64,000 bases of DNA, from assembly GCA_019745415.1 (NCBI GenBank), contig JAIETF010000028.1, forward strand, positions 124,001 to 188,000, read 5' to 3'. This DNA comes from Candidatus Obscuribacterales bacterium (GTDB lineage Bacteria > Cyanobacteriota > Vampirovibrionia > Obscuribacterales > Obscuribacteraceae). The position numbers were made by a program, and so were the translations under genes. A model generated the notes under the pieces. The model had not been told where the DNA came from, did not search any database, and saw only the letters and a program-made list of their open reading frames with translations. Positions within the stretch are counted from its first letter, which is position 1, and the number at the start of each line of letters is the position of its first letter. Below are positions 17,257 to 25,738 of this stretch, piece after piece.

Positions 17257-18600
17257 CTATTTGCGATGGGTGCCGCTTAAGCTTTTCAGGAATTCCACTA
17301 GCTCTTCAGTTTCCTTATCCGATAACTTCTCACCAAGCTGAAATTCGGACATTACTTGCACTGCTTCGGCCAGGTCTTTCACGGAGCCGTCATGAAAATA
17401 TGGCGATGTTAGAGCTACATTCCTCAAACTAGGTACCTTAAATTTACCTCTATCGGACGGCACTTTCGTGACATTAAAGCGACCAGCATCGACATCACTC
17501 TCCGCAATTTGGTGCTTCTCTAGTCGATAAGCGAAATAGTCTGCCTTGAGTCCCATTTTCTCAAAAGACATGCCGCCTAGATTAACACCCGAATGACAGG
17601 TCACACAGCCTTTCTCCTGGAAAAGACGCCAACCGGCAATGGCCTTAGCAGGCAAAGCCCGCTCACCTTTGAGATAGCGGTCAAATTTGCAGCTTGGCGT
17701 AGTGAGACTGCCAACATAAGCGGCAAGTGAATCAACCATGAGTTCTTTGCCAAAGGGCTTATCGGGATAAGCCTGGCTTGCTAGCTCGATATATTCTGGA
17801 TCTCGACAAAGTTTGGCAATTAATGCATCGGAACACTCAAGAGCGGAGTCCTCCAGATGACCGGCGAGGAGTGCATTCAGGTTATCGAATCTACCATCCC
17901 AAAAATAGCGGAAGTTATGGCGCGAATTAAACACACTGGGAGTATTCAGCCGACCTTTCCTCCCGTCCTCCGAAGATGGAAAAGGAAGACCATCAGCGCC
18001 TCCTTTTTCAAGATTATGACAAGATGCGCAAGATAGAGAGTTTTTCGAGGAAAGCCTCTTGTCAACATAGAGTTTGGCTCCAAGTTTAAGCTTTTGCGGA
18101 CTCTCCATAGACCGCTCAACCGATATCGGTTTAACTTCGAGCTGAACGTTCTTCGACTTCACATAATTCAGGATCGCCAACTTGTCATGCGGAGAAACGC
18201 CGCCTGCAACATTCCAATGCAGAGCGCGGTAATTTGCCGGAGGCATTGAACCTTCATTAACAGTTCGGGCAATCGCCATCAAATCAGCCATAGCAATTGG
18301 TTCAGTACCGCGAAGCTGGTCTCGATTCAAACAAAGTGCCGCTCTTCCAATTTCTATATCGCGATCGATAACTGTTCTTGCCGCTGGCAATTGGTAGTAG
18401 ACGGGATAAACGGTCAGATCAGCGCTATGGCAATCAACGCAACTGTTCTGCAAAACCTCTGAAAATGCCTGAAACTGCAAATCACCGTTATTTGTTTTGA
18501 CTCGAGCACGTTGCAAAAGGTAATTAGAAAGAGGCAGGGCTAAAGCCAGTATGAGCAGCGAAAGAAGAAAAATAGAAGCCAGTCTCTTAATCAACGCCAT
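17257..18600 (-). CDS. Three-heme cytochrome c peroxidase (MauG/CcpA type with N-terminal heme domain)
   Basis: A 447-residue exported protein. A hydrophobic N-terminus (about 8-27) is a signal anchor. It has three CXXCH heme sites: CVDCH (54-58) in an N-terminal haem-binding domain, CASCH (191-195) and CVTCH (332-336) in the di-heme peroxidase core. The core shows GKLYVDKRLSS-like and YFHDGSVKDLAEAV sequences typical of bacterial cytochrome c peroxidases that reduce periplasmic H2O2. The third heme at the N-terminus may deliver electrons, as proposed for other tri-heme CCPs. I start at ATG 18600; an in-frame GTG at 18681 has no ribosome site and would spoil the signal. Confidence 0.88.
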   Translation of the reverse strand: MALIKRLASIFLLSLLILALALPLSNYLLQRARVKTNNGDLQFQAFSEVLQNSCVDCHSADLTVYPVYYQLPAARTVIDRDIEIGRAALCLNRDQLRGTEPIAMADLMAIARTVNEGSMPPANYRALHWNVAGGVSPHDKLAILNYVKSKNVQLEVKPISVERSMESPQKLKLGAKLYVDKRLSSKNSLSCASCHNLEKGGADGLPFPSSEDGRKGRLNTPSVFNSRHNFRYFWDGRFDNLNALLAGHLEDSALECSDALIAKLCRDPEYIELASQAYPDKPFGKELMVDSLAAYVGSLTTPSCKFDRYLKGERALPAKAIAGWRLFQEKGCVTCHSGVNLGGMSFEKMGLKADYFAYRLEKHQIAESDVDAGRFNVTKVPSDRGKFKVPSLRNVALTSPYFHDGSVKDLAEAVQVMSEFQLGEKLSDKETEELVEFLKSLSGTHRK

Positions 18601-18868
18601 ACCCGCAAAAGAGGTTTTTACATAGTCTAAATATAGAATACCTAAACAAAATCCAGTTGGAAACTCGAAATGCGGTACCACACATTTAAATATTGAATGT
18701 CAAAAGCCGATACACTGCTAAGATCTGATTGCACCAATTAGGCGTATGTAACCGCTAGGACAATTGGACCGAACAATCAGAGAATTAGACAGTAAAAATG
18801 ACAGAGAAAAGCGAAAGAGCTCTCAGGCACTACCAGTAAAAGTAATTGCGACTTAAAAGGAATCCGAA

Positions 18869-19447
18869 TTGGCGGCTGAAGATAAAAAGCAAAAGACGGA
18901 AAGCGGTGAAAGACGGCTGAGGGGCAACAAACGTCGAGTAAAGGCGTATATCGGAATTGGCTCTAACGAGGGCGATCGAGTCGGATACGTTCAACAAGCA
19001 CTCCAACTCTTGAAAGATATCAAGCAAATCAAAATAATCGACACCAGCAGTCTTTACGAAACCGAACCATTGGGCGAACTGTATTCCAATTGGTTTGTCA
19101 ACGCTGTGATCCTTCTTGAGACTGAACTTGGTCCATTTGAACTACTAGACGTTCTGAAGGACATTGAGCAGAGACTCCTTGAATTGCACAAAAAAGACGT
19201 GGGCAAAGTGAAAGAACGCGTCATGGATCTAGACATTTTGTTCTATGGGGAAGAAGTGCTCGACAGCCTTGATCTGAAGATTCCGCATCCGCGGCTCTTG
19301 CAAAGAGCATTTGCTTTGGTACCGTTGCTAGAAATAGCACCGGAGATTCGCTACCCTGGGTTGAGAAAATCGGTTGCCGAAATTCACGAAGAGCTTGAAG
19401 AGCCAGAGCAAGTCTTTCTTTTTGGCACAAGAGAAGCAGAGTCTTAG
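18869..19447 (+). CDS. folK: 2-amino-4-hydroxy-6-hydroxymethyldihydropteridine pyrophosphokinase
   Basis: A 192-residue HPPK. After a 24-residue charged N-terminal tail come AYIGIGSNEGDR (the family's GSN motif), SLYETEPLG, WFVNAV, then RVMDLDILFYGE and the IPHPRLLQRAFALVPL signature. It transfers pyrophosphate from ATP to the pterin in folate synthesis. The TTG at 18869 has AAAGGA eight bases upstream. It is followed three bases later by acpS, and the pair heads a three-gene operon. Confidence 0.94.
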   Translation: MAAEDKKQKTESGERRLRGNKRRVKAYIGIGSNEGDRVGYVQQALQLLKDIKQIKIIDTSSLYETEPLGELYSNWFVNAVILLETELGPFELLDVLKDIEQRLLELHKKDVGKVKERVMDLDILFYGEEVLDSLDLKIPHPRLLQRAFALVPLLEIAPEIRYPGLRKSVAEIHEELEEPEQVFLFGTREAES

Positions 19448-19449
19448 CA

Positions 19450-19839
19450 ATGAACAAGTTCAAAATTGGTTCTGACATTTGCTCTATCGAGAGAATCAAT
19501 TCAGTCTGGAGTAAGTACGGCGAGCGCTTTCTAGATAAAGTTTTGACGCAAGGCGAAAAGAACTACGTTTTGTCAGTGAAGCCGGAAGACGCAGCCAGTA
19601 AAATCGCGGCTCGCTTTGCAGCGAAAGAAGCGACTGTAAAGGCCTTGGGTACAGGCTTCAGAGGTGTCTCTTTCCAAGAAATAGAAGTGGTAAGAAAACC
19701 AAGTGGAGAACCATCGCTCAAGTTGAGTGGAAGAGCGGCTGAACTTCAAAGAAAGCTGAATCTGCAAGCTTTCGAATTGACAATTTCCCATGAACGAGAG
19801 TATGCCATCGCCTTTGTCTTAGGTTATGGAAATGACTGA
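19450..19839 (+). CDS. acpS: Holo-[acyl-carrier-protein] synthase
   Basis: A 129-residue AcpS-type phosphopantetheinyl transferase: IGSDICSIERI at the N-terminus (the GxD motif), AARFAAKEATVKALGTG (the FxxKEAxxKA motif) and SISHE-like ELTISHEREYAIA near the end. It attaches the 4'-phosphopantetheine arm to acyl carrier protein for fatty-acid synthesis. Size matches the short AcpS class. It lies two bases after the folK stop. Confidence 0.94.
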   Translation: MNKFKIGSDICSIERINSVWSKYGERFLDKVLTQGEKNYVLSVKPEDAASKIAARFAAKEATVKALGTGFRGVSFQEIEVVRKPSGEPSLKLSGRAAELQRKLNLQAFELTISHEREYAIAFVLGYGND

Positions 19840-19875
19840 AAGCAGCAATCAAGCCCCTTCGAATGAGAGATATTG

Positions 19876-20673
19876 ATGAAAAACTATGGACCGCTTATTA
19901 CTTTCACTTCTGACTTCGGCACCAATGATGGTTACACAGGCTCGGTCAAAGGAGTCATTCATAATATTTTTCCGCAAGCTCAAATAGTGGACATCTGCCA
20001 TCAAATTGAACCGTGGAATGTCGCATCAGGAGCCTGGATCATTGCCAGTGCCTACAAGTATTTTCCTAAGGGAACAATTCATATCGTTGTGGTTGATCCG
20101 CAAGTGGGATCTAGCCAAAAACGAATCCTTGTTCAAGGAGAATCGGAGCTATTCATCGCACCGGATAACGGTATTCTTTCATTAGTGATGAAAGAACAAG
20201 CGAGTTGGAAAGCCTATGAACTGAATAAGAAGGAATACTGGCTCCCTTATGTCTCTAATACCTTTCACACAAGAGATATTTTTGCCCCCGTGGCAGCACA
20301 TATCGCAGCTGGAGCCAGTCCCAGTGAGGTAGGCAGCGAAATACCAGTACAAAGTTTGCATTACTTAGCGAATCAAGAAGTTAGCACCACCGGTGGTATT
20401 GTTAGCGGCAGAGTTGTTCACGTAGACCGCTTCGGCAATTTGATTACGAACATTCCAAACGACAAGGTAAAGCCAAAGTCGGCTTGCTTTCTGGATGATT
20501 TGAAAGTTGGCAGTGTAAACAATACCTATTCGTCTGTGACTGAGGGTATGGCTGTAGCTTTTCCCGCCAGCCACGGCTTCCTAGAAATTGCCATTCACCA
20601 GGGAAGAGCCAATGAAATCTTGAAGGCCAAGGTTGGGTCGCAGGTTGCCCTTGAGCCACCACAGAAAGACTAA
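19876..20673 (+). CDS. S-adenosylmethionine hydrolase (DUF62 family)
   Basis: A 265-residue protein of the SAM hydroxide adenosyltransferase family, relatives of fluorinase and chlorinase. Signatures: ITFTSDFGTNDGYTGSVKGVI at the start, VVDPQVGS in place of the family's V.DPGVG, the APDNGILSLV loop and VHVDRFGNLITNI in the C-terminal domain. It is expected to split SAM into adenosine and methionine. I take ATG 19876 (GAGAG upstream) rather than the TTG one codon earlier. It ends 45 bases before a strong terminator. Confidence 0.85.
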   Translation: MKNYGPLITFTSDFGTNDGYTGSVKGVIHNIFPQAQIVDICHQIEPWNVASGAWIIASAYKYFPKGTIHIVVVDPQVGSSQKRILVQGESELFIAPDNGILSLVMKEQASWKAYELNKKEYWLPYVSNTFHTRDIFAPVAAHIAAGASPSEVGSEIPVQSLHYLANQEVSTTGGIVSGRVVHVDRFGNLITNIPNDKVKPKSACFLDDLKVGSVNNTYSSVTEGMAVAFPASHGFLEIAIHQGRANEILKAKVGSQVALEPPQKD

Positions 20674-20717
20674 AGGGCCACTTTTTTCATATTTTCAGCA
20701 AAGAAGGCGAAAGTCTG

Positions 20718-20749
20718 AAAGGACTAAACCGATATCGGTTTAGTCCTTT
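20718..20749. terminator. Perfect-palindrome bidirectional terminator
   Basis: A 32-base perfect palindrome (two 16-base arms centred in GATATC). Each arm starts with AAA and ends in TTT on the other side, so it can act in both directions. It separates the SAM hydrolase gene from the convergent mazF-like gene, whose stop is six bases away. Confidence 0.8.
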
Positions 20750-20754
20750 TCAAA

Positions 20755-21165
20755 TCAGGTCGGCGGAGTACCACCAACGGGTCTACCGATCGCCATAGCA
20801 ATCATCAAGCATTGGTCCACCTTCTCCATTACTTCTTGAGGGAAGGCCCCTATTTTCGACACAAGCAAAGTTTTTGGAATAGTAGCGATTACCGTGCAAT
20901 CGATTACGCTATCAAGACGAAGACCGCCCGACTGTCCTTCCGGCGAATTCATAGGAACCTCGACCTGCGTAGGTTCGCGAGCTGCTCTAGAAGTATTACT
21001 GGTTAAAGGAACAAGAAGCACGTCATCAAGGCGGGCATTATTGTAATCATTAGAAATGAGTACGGCAGGTCGTCTTTTTGTTTGTGTCTGACCATCATCT
21101 GTGGTGTAAGGGAAAGACACTAAAACGACATCACCCTTCCTGTATTGGGTCGGCTTATTTGTCAT
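20755..21165 (-). CDS. MazF/PemK-family endoribonuclease toxin, apparently without adjacent antitoxin
   Basis: A 136-residue MazF-like protein: RKGDVVLVSFPYT, the KRRPAVLISND strand carrying the family's catalytic Arg, VLLVPLTSN and GLRLDSVIDCTVIATIPK. Toxins of this family cut mRNA. Toxin-antitoxin pairs normally place the small antitoxin gene immediately upstream; here the 273 bp upstream (21166-21438) holds no antitoxin-like frame and includes a terminator. It could be a solitary toxin or a repurposed RNase. The start at ATG 21165 has no strong ribosome site. Confidence 0.85.
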   Translation of the reverse strand: MTNKPTQYRKGDVVLVSFPYTTDDGQTQTKRRPAVLISNDYNNARLDDVLLVPLTSNTSRAAREPTQVEVPMNSPEGQSGGLRLDSVIDCTVIATIPKTLLVSKIGAFPQEVMEKVDQCLMIAMAIGRPVGGTPPT

Positions 21166-21390
21166 TGGTAAATAGTGAAGTGCACTAAGAGAACAAATGT
21201 CTCAATGCAAATTGTACCAACCTTCGGTTGCAAAGGTTAATTGAGCCGGGTGTAAATACTTGAAAATACAGGCTGAAAGAGAGCTAAGAGTAATTGCGCT
21301 GCGACTACTGCGAATAATGCTGCTCATCTTAAGAGCCATTCCCCGTCAATCTGCATAACGCCAAACCGGGCTTGGATATAAAGAAAACAA

Positions 21391-21410
21391 AAGGGTCCTC
21401 TCGGACCCTT
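21391..21410 (-). terminator. Terminator of the 75-residue protein gene
   Basis: AAGGGTCC (21391-21398), loop TCTC, GGACCCTT (21403-21410). On the minus strand it is followed by TTTTGTTTTC, as expected for an intrinsic terminator 28 bases after the gene at 21439. Confidence 0.75.
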
Positions 21411-21438
21411 CGAAAACTTTACTTATTGCTCTAATGAA

Positions 21439-21666
21439 TTAGACGTTATAGACATCGTCTTCGTTACCGCCTACAAAGCGGTTGAGCGAAGCTGTGGCGA
21501 AAGCGGCAACTGTCTTATCTCTGCGCATAACCTGAGCTAGGCTGTCAGACATGTCTTCGGCAGTTGTTTTAATCACGGGCTTGAAAAGCTCGAACCAAAA
21601 GCGAAGGTCCTGAGGAGTCTCGGGCTCTGGCTGGTTATTTTCAACTCTGTCATCAAATATCGACAC
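21439..21666 (-). CDS. Small uncharacterised protein
   Basis: A 75-residue soluble protein with a GTG start at 21666. It reads as mostly helical: acidic N-terminus with Pro/Glu residues, then LRFWFELFKPVIKTTAEDMSD and an Ala-rich AAFATASLNRF, ending VYNV. I recognise no family. A good terminator 28 bases after its stop supports it as a real gene. It lies on the same strand as mazF but the terminator separates them, so it is unlikely to be the antitoxin. Confidence 0.55.
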   Translation of the reverse strand: MSIFDDRVENNQPEPETPQDLRFWFELFKPVIKTTAEDMSDSLAQVMRRDKTVAAFATASLNRFVGGNEDDVYNV

Positions 21667-22220
21667 TTACTCGTACCCCATCTACGATGAGCGAACTATA
21701 CGAAGTATAGCAGGCTTTCAAGAGATATGTCCAGAAGATTTAATCTCCCTGTTGACAATTAATGTCTCCTAGGTCTGATTTAACTTTTGGGACTTTTCAG
21801 CGAGGTCGGTTAACTCGCGGGCAGTTAACTCATATCAGCTAACTTTCGAATAGTTTCCTTGCTCACCTTTTTCTGTATACCCAGGTCGTCGGAGGTAATA
21901 GACGTTTGCCGGATAATTTTAATGTAATCGATTCACTCGGCATTTGACCATGGGGAACTTACGATGTCAAGCCAATTTCCTTTCTAATCTTATGCGCCGA
22001 AACTATAATCGGGCTAAGAGATGCTGCCACTCCAAGCTTCTAGCGTGGCGGTTTACCAAATGGCACTTGTTACCAAATAGCACCTGTGACCAAATAACAC
22101 CTGTGACCAAATAACACCTGTGACCAAATGGCACTTGTTACCAAATAGCACCTGTGACCAAATAATCCGAGTTACCAGAGCCCAGAGTTACTAGAGGTCA
22201 GTCATTATTGAAGTAGTTTG
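21667..22220. other. Intergenic region with a tandem repeat
   Basis: A 554-base stretch with no convincing gene between two minus-strand genes. It holds the 17-bp tandem repeat at 22055-22173 and a TTGACAATTAAT sequence at 21753 without a partner -10 box or downstream gene on that strand. Confidence 0.6.
22055..22173. repeat. Seven tandem copies of a 17-bp unit
   Basis: Units begin ACCAAAT and differ in the middle. By type they run A (TGGCACTTGTT), B (TAGCACCTGTG), C (TAACACCTGTG), C, A, B, and a diverged last copy; two further decayed copies may follow (ACCAGAG, ACTAGAG). The A-B order recurs, suggesting duplication of a block of four units. It lies 48 bases beyond the 3' end of the B12-binding gene. 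Confidence 0.85.
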
Positions 22221-22625
22221 TCACTGGCGTCCAGGGAAACGCTCTCTCAAGAACTCGATTGTGCGTTGGGTAGCACCGCCGGGCACGAATACTTCAGAAA
22301 TCCCTTTTCTGAGCAGTTCGTCGCGGTCTTCGTCCGGCATGACCCCACCACCAAATACGATAATGTCCTCGGCACCTTGTTGCTTCAAAAGGTCCACCAC
22401 TTTGGGCAAAAGAGTCAAGTGAGCGCCGGAAAGAATAGAGAGGCCAATAGCATCGACGTCTTCTTGAATTGCAGTCTCGACAATTTCTTCAGGGGAGCGG
22501 TGCAGTCCGGTATAGACCACCTCCATACCGGCATCACGCAGAGCCCTGGCTACTACTTTAGCCCCGCGGTCATGGCCATCTAGACCAGGTTTGCCAATTA
22601 ATACGCGAATTTTGCCTTTACTCAT
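22221..22625 (-). CDS. Methylmalonyl-CoA mutase-type cobalamin-binding subunit
   Basis: A 134-residue stand-alone B12-binding domain: IGKPGLDGHDRGAKVVARAL contains the DxHxxG cobalt-ligating motif (D17, H19, G22), and GLSILSGAH and VFGGGVMP form the nucleotide-tail pocket. This is the C-terminal part of methylmalonyl-CoA mutase or the small subunit of a split mutase, and needs a separate catalytic (TIM-barrel) chain, not present in the window. The pccB gene at 36923 belongs to the same propionyl-CoA to succinyl-CoA route. Length is normal for split forms. Confidence 0.92.
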   Translation of the reverse strand: MSKGKIRVLIGKPGLDGHDRGAKVVARALRDAGMEVVYTGLHRSPEEIVETAIQEDVDAIGLSILSGAHLTLLPKVVDLLKQQGAEDIIVFGGGVMPDEDRDELLRKGISEVFVPGGATQRTIEFLRERFPGRQ

Positions 22626-22716
22626 AACTCAAAAAAATTGCTCTCAGACGGCTTTAGATTCAACTGGTCACTTATAGTAAACCTTCTTATGGATGATCAA
22701 AACAGACGCTCAAATA

Positions 22717-23166
22717 TCAAGAAGGCAGTCGGGCTCTAAACACTGCATCAAAATCAGTAAAGCGATCTATGTCACGCTTGTTAATCAAATAAAAACATCT
22801 TGGAGTGGTGACTATCGCCCAAACCATATGAGGATACACCTGATAACCGCGAATTTCTTCAAACTTGAGGCGCCGCTTCCAAAGTAGAGCTTTCAGCTCA
22901 ATAGAACCTTTATACACAGTGACCGAATCAACCTCGAAAATGATCGGTGGAACCATATAGATATCAATAATTGCCACCATCAAGAAATGAAAGAGCTCGG
23001 CACCAAGTTCGACGTGTCCGTGCGAAATAAGCCGCCCTAAGAGCGAGACAATACTGCCGCCATTCAAAAGCAGCAAGATTACAAAGAAGAACAATTTGAT
23101 GTAATGGCGCTTTCTCTGCCGCTTGCTGGCAAAAATCGCTTCATCATTCTGCATTTCATTTGCCAT
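22717..23166 (-). CDS. Small membrane protein with PH-like C-terminal domain
   Basis: A 149-residue protein. A basic N-terminus (SKRQRKRHYIK) precedes two membrane segments (about 24-46 and 60-78). The remainder, IIFEVDSVTVYKGSIELKALLWKRRLKFEEIRGYQV, alternates short strands as in bacterial PH-like domains of two-helix membrane proteins. The function is unknown. It lies 91 bp upstream of the B12-binding gene on the same strand. Confidence 0.6.
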   Translation of the reverse strand: MANEMQNDEAIFASKRQRKRHYIKLFFFVILLLLNGGSIVSLLGRLISHGHVELGAELFHFLMVAIIDIYMVPPIIFEVDSVTVYKGSIELKALLWKRRLKFEEIRGYQVYPHMVWAIVTTPRCFYLINKRDIDRFTDFDAVFRARLPS

Positions 23167-23472
23167 TTAAGCCGCAGCGCCGTTTTCGTCAGTTAAGTCA
23201 ACTAAGTTGGTCGAGCTAGCTTCCCATCAGTTGCAACTAGTCTAGATAGTCCGGAAAAGCCCAGCCCAGCTCTGCCCTGCATATTTCAGTTCAGGTTGGA
23301 TTCGAGCCTAACAGGTCAAAATCTGATTGGTTTACTTTAGCTCAGCCAAAACCGATTAGTCAGAACAACTAGATATTATACTTCTCCAAGCTAAGCCTAT
23401 TGACTGAAGCATATTTTGCTCAGGGAGGCTAATCTTTTTAGCTTAGCTTAGCGTAAGCGCTGGAGATTGAGC
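23167..23472. other. Intergenic region between divergent genes
   Basis: About 306 bases between a minus-strand membrane protein and the decarboxylase gene. It should hold both promoters, but I see no clear -35/-10 pair. It is rich in CTAAG/TTAGC-like words near the decarboxylase start and contains no gene. Confidence 0.5.
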
Positions 23473-25119
23473 ATGTCTAGAAAGAAACTGGCCGACTACA
23501 TTTTCGAACGAATCGAAGAGACCGGAGTGAAACATACCTTTGGTATACCTGGCGATTTCATTCTGCCCTTCTATGCCGCCCAGATGAAGTCTGGTTTGGA
23601 AACAGTCGTGATGACCCACGAACCATCGGTGGGTTATGCCGCCGATGCCTATGCCCGTCTGAAAGGCCTAGGTGTGGCGCTGGTCACCTACGGCGCCGGC
23701 GGGCTCAATATGGTCAATCCGGTCGGACTGGCCTATGCCGAAGAGTCGCCCTTGCTCACAATCAGCGGTGGACCGGAAACTCGATTCAGGAGCCAGAAAC
23801 CACAATTACACCACTGCGTAAAGAATTTCAGGACCCAGCACGATGTCTATGCGCAAGTTTGCCAATCAACCACAATTCTTGACCACCCAGCCATGGCTAA
23901 GCAAGAAGTAGACCGCGTTTTCGACGACACACTGAAACATTCTCGGCCAGGCTATATTGAACTGCCCAGAGACATGGTTTCATTTGAAATCAGCGACGAC
24001 GGCAAACATGAGAAGGTGCAGATCGAAGACGAGAAAGCCAGACATGAAGCAGTTCTTGATATTGTCGAAAGATTGAAAAAATGCAGCCGTCCAGTATTGA
24101 TGGTGGGAGTGCAAGTGCGCCGCTTCGGTCTCATGGATTCGGCGGTAGCCTTGGCACAGGCTCTCAATCTGCCGGTGGTCACCTCGATCTTGGGCAAGGC
24201 AACTTTCCCCGAGACCCATCCTAATTTCATCGGCAATTACTTCGGTCAGTTCGGCAATCCCAAAGTCAAAGAGTATGTTGAAGAAGCTGATTGCATTATC
24301 GCTCTGGGAGCAGTTTTGACCGAAATGGAAACAGCCGGTTACACCGCCAAGTTGCCCCCCGAAAATCTCATTCAAATCAATACAGCCGAAGTGACGGTTG
24401 GTTATCACCGCTATGACGGTCTGCACTTTCAGACTGTCATCCATGAATTGGTTGAAGCGGTTTCCAGCAAGTTGGCTCCAACCATGCGTTTTTCAGTTCC
24501 AGTCATCGAAAGAGAATCGCTAACTGGTGTAAAGAACCGCAAAGAACTAACCGTAGCTTCGATGATCGAGAGCCTGAACGACCTCTTAGAAGGCAATGAC
24601 GACTACTCCGTGGTCACCGATACCGGGGACTGCATGTATGCCGGCATGAGCTTGAAAACCGATATCTTCCTTTCTCCCGGCTACTATGTTTCGATGGGCT
24701 TTGGAGTACCGGCGGCAATCGGCGCCCAGCTGGCCATGCCCGAACGCAGACCGATAGTACTGGTGGGCGACGGAGCTTTTCAGATGACCGGTCTGGAGAT
24801 AAGCACAGCAGTGAAGCACGGCTTGAATCCTATAGTGATTGTCTTCAACAACGCCAGCTATGCCATGCTGCGCTTTATCGACCAAAAGAGAGATTACTTT
24901 AATCTTCCTCGCTGGGATTATGTAAAGCTTGCCCAGTCGGTCGGAGCTTCAGGCATGAAGGCGGACACACCGGAAAGCTTCAAAGAAGCCTTGAAAACCG
25001 CAGGCTCTTCTGACAAACTCTTCCTTATCGATGCTGTCATCGACAGTGAAGATATTTCTCCGACCCTGCGCCGCCTTACCGACCACTTCAGCAAGAAGGT
25101 GAAAGCGGCCATTAGCTGA
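23473..25119 (+). CDS. Thiamine-diphosphate-dependent 2-oxo-acid decarboxylase (indolepyruvate/phenylpyruvate decarboxylase type)
   Basis: A 548-residue enzyme with the three-domain ThDP fold: N-terminal Pyr domain with the cofactor-activating Glu in THEPSVGYAADAYAR, a middle domain (about 190-330), and the PP domain whose diphosphate/Mg motif runs from VGDGAFQMT to FNNASYAML (GDG...NN spacing intact). Such enzymes decarboxylate pyruvate, indolepyruvate or phenylpyruvate to aldehydes; substrate choice is not readable here, and an acetolactate-synthase-like role cannot be excluded. ATG 23473 has GGAG seven bases upstream and is preferred over TTG 23467. Confidence 0.85.
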   Translation: MSRKKLADYIFERIEETGVKHTFGIPGDFILPFYAAQMKSGLETVVMTHEPSVGYAADAYARLKGLGVALVTYGAGGLNMVNPVGLAYAEESPLLTISGGPETRFRSQKPQLHHCVKNFRTQHDVYAQVCQSTTILDHPAMAKQEVDRVFDDTLKHSRPGYIELPRDMVSFEISDDGKHEKVQIEDEKARHEAVLDIVERLKKCSRPVLMVGVQVRRFGLMDSAVALAQALNLPVVTSILGKATFPETHPNFIGNYFGQFGNPKVKEYVEEADCIIALGAVLTEMETAGYTAKLPPENLIQINTAEVTVGYHRYDGLHFQTVIHELVEAVSSKLAPTMRFSVPVIERESLTGVKNRKELTVASMIESLNDLLEGNDDYSVVTDTGDCMYAGMSLKTDIFLSPGYYVSMGFGVPAAIGAQLAMPERRPIVLVGDGAFQMTGLEISTAVKHGLNPIVIVFNNASYAMLRFIDQKRDYFNLPRWDYVKLAQSVGASGMKADTPESFKEALKTAGSSDKLFLIDAVIDSEDISPTLRRLTDHFSKKVKAAIS

Positions 25120-25126
25120 GGCAGCT

Positions 25127-25702
25127 TTGCTAAGACCACATCAGTCTCAACAAGCTAGACAGGCTCAGTCAGTGACAGCAGCCTGTCTAGCGCTCAATGC
25201 TTTAATGCTTAGCAGTAGCGCCCCGGTCTTGGCCCAGAATGACGTAGCGACTGAAGAAACTCAGTCACTTAGGGTCGAATATAAACCACTCAGTGCCGAA
25301 GAGGAAAAGCAACGCCAGAAAAGTGACAGCTCCCGCAAAAAACGTCTAGCTTCCAAACCTATCGAGGGCGAGGTCAGCAAAGATTTTGATGAGCAGAAAA
25401 GTACTGGCAAGCAAGACGGCAATAAGGCGGCTGAAGACATCAAGTCTCTCGGTAGCGGCGCTATCAAAGCCACAAAGAGAATAGGCAAGATTCCTTTTAA
25501 TATCGCCCGCGATATCAAATCAGAAACGAGCAGAATGCAGGAACAATGGCAAGAAGATCTTTCCGCCGGCGAGAGACCAGACCTTTATGCTAAGTCGGTC
25601 AGTACTGCAGCAGCTCTTATATACGGCATACCCACCGGTGTAATTCTTGGCGTAGTGCGAGGCGATAAGAGCAAAGCTGATCAAAAACAACAAGCTAAAT
25701 GA
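25127..25702 (+). CDS. Small exported or membrane-associated charged protein
   Basis: A 191-residue protein, TTG start, seven bases after the decarboxylase stop. Residues 15-36 (VTAACLALNALMLSSSAPVLAQ) look like a signal peptide with cleavage after AQ. The mature part is Lys/Glu/Ser-rich and probably helical, with a short hydrophobic segment near residues 155-172 (SVSTAAALIYGIPTGVILGVV). No family is recognised. Possibly co-transcribed with the decarboxylase. Confidence 0.6.
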   Translation: MLRPHQSQQARQAQSVTAACLALNALMLSSSAPVLAQNDVATEETQSLRVEYKPLSAEEEKQRQKSDSSRKKRLASKPIEGEVSKDFDEQKSTGKQDGNKAAEDIKSLGSGAIKATKRIGKIPFNIARDIKSETSRMQEQWQEDLSAGERPDLYAKSVSTAAALIYGIPTGVILGVVRGDKSKADQKQQAK

Positions 25703-25738
25703 AAAAGAGTAGCTTGGACAGTGCCCTAGTCCTAAACA

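Noticed and set aside
21166..21438. An antitoxin gene for the MazF-like protein
   Set aside because: No frame with a ribosome site and plausible length is seen there; a terminator lies in the middle.
22055..22173. CRISPR array
   Set aside because: Units are 17 bp, contiguous and without unique spacers; no cas gene is in the window.
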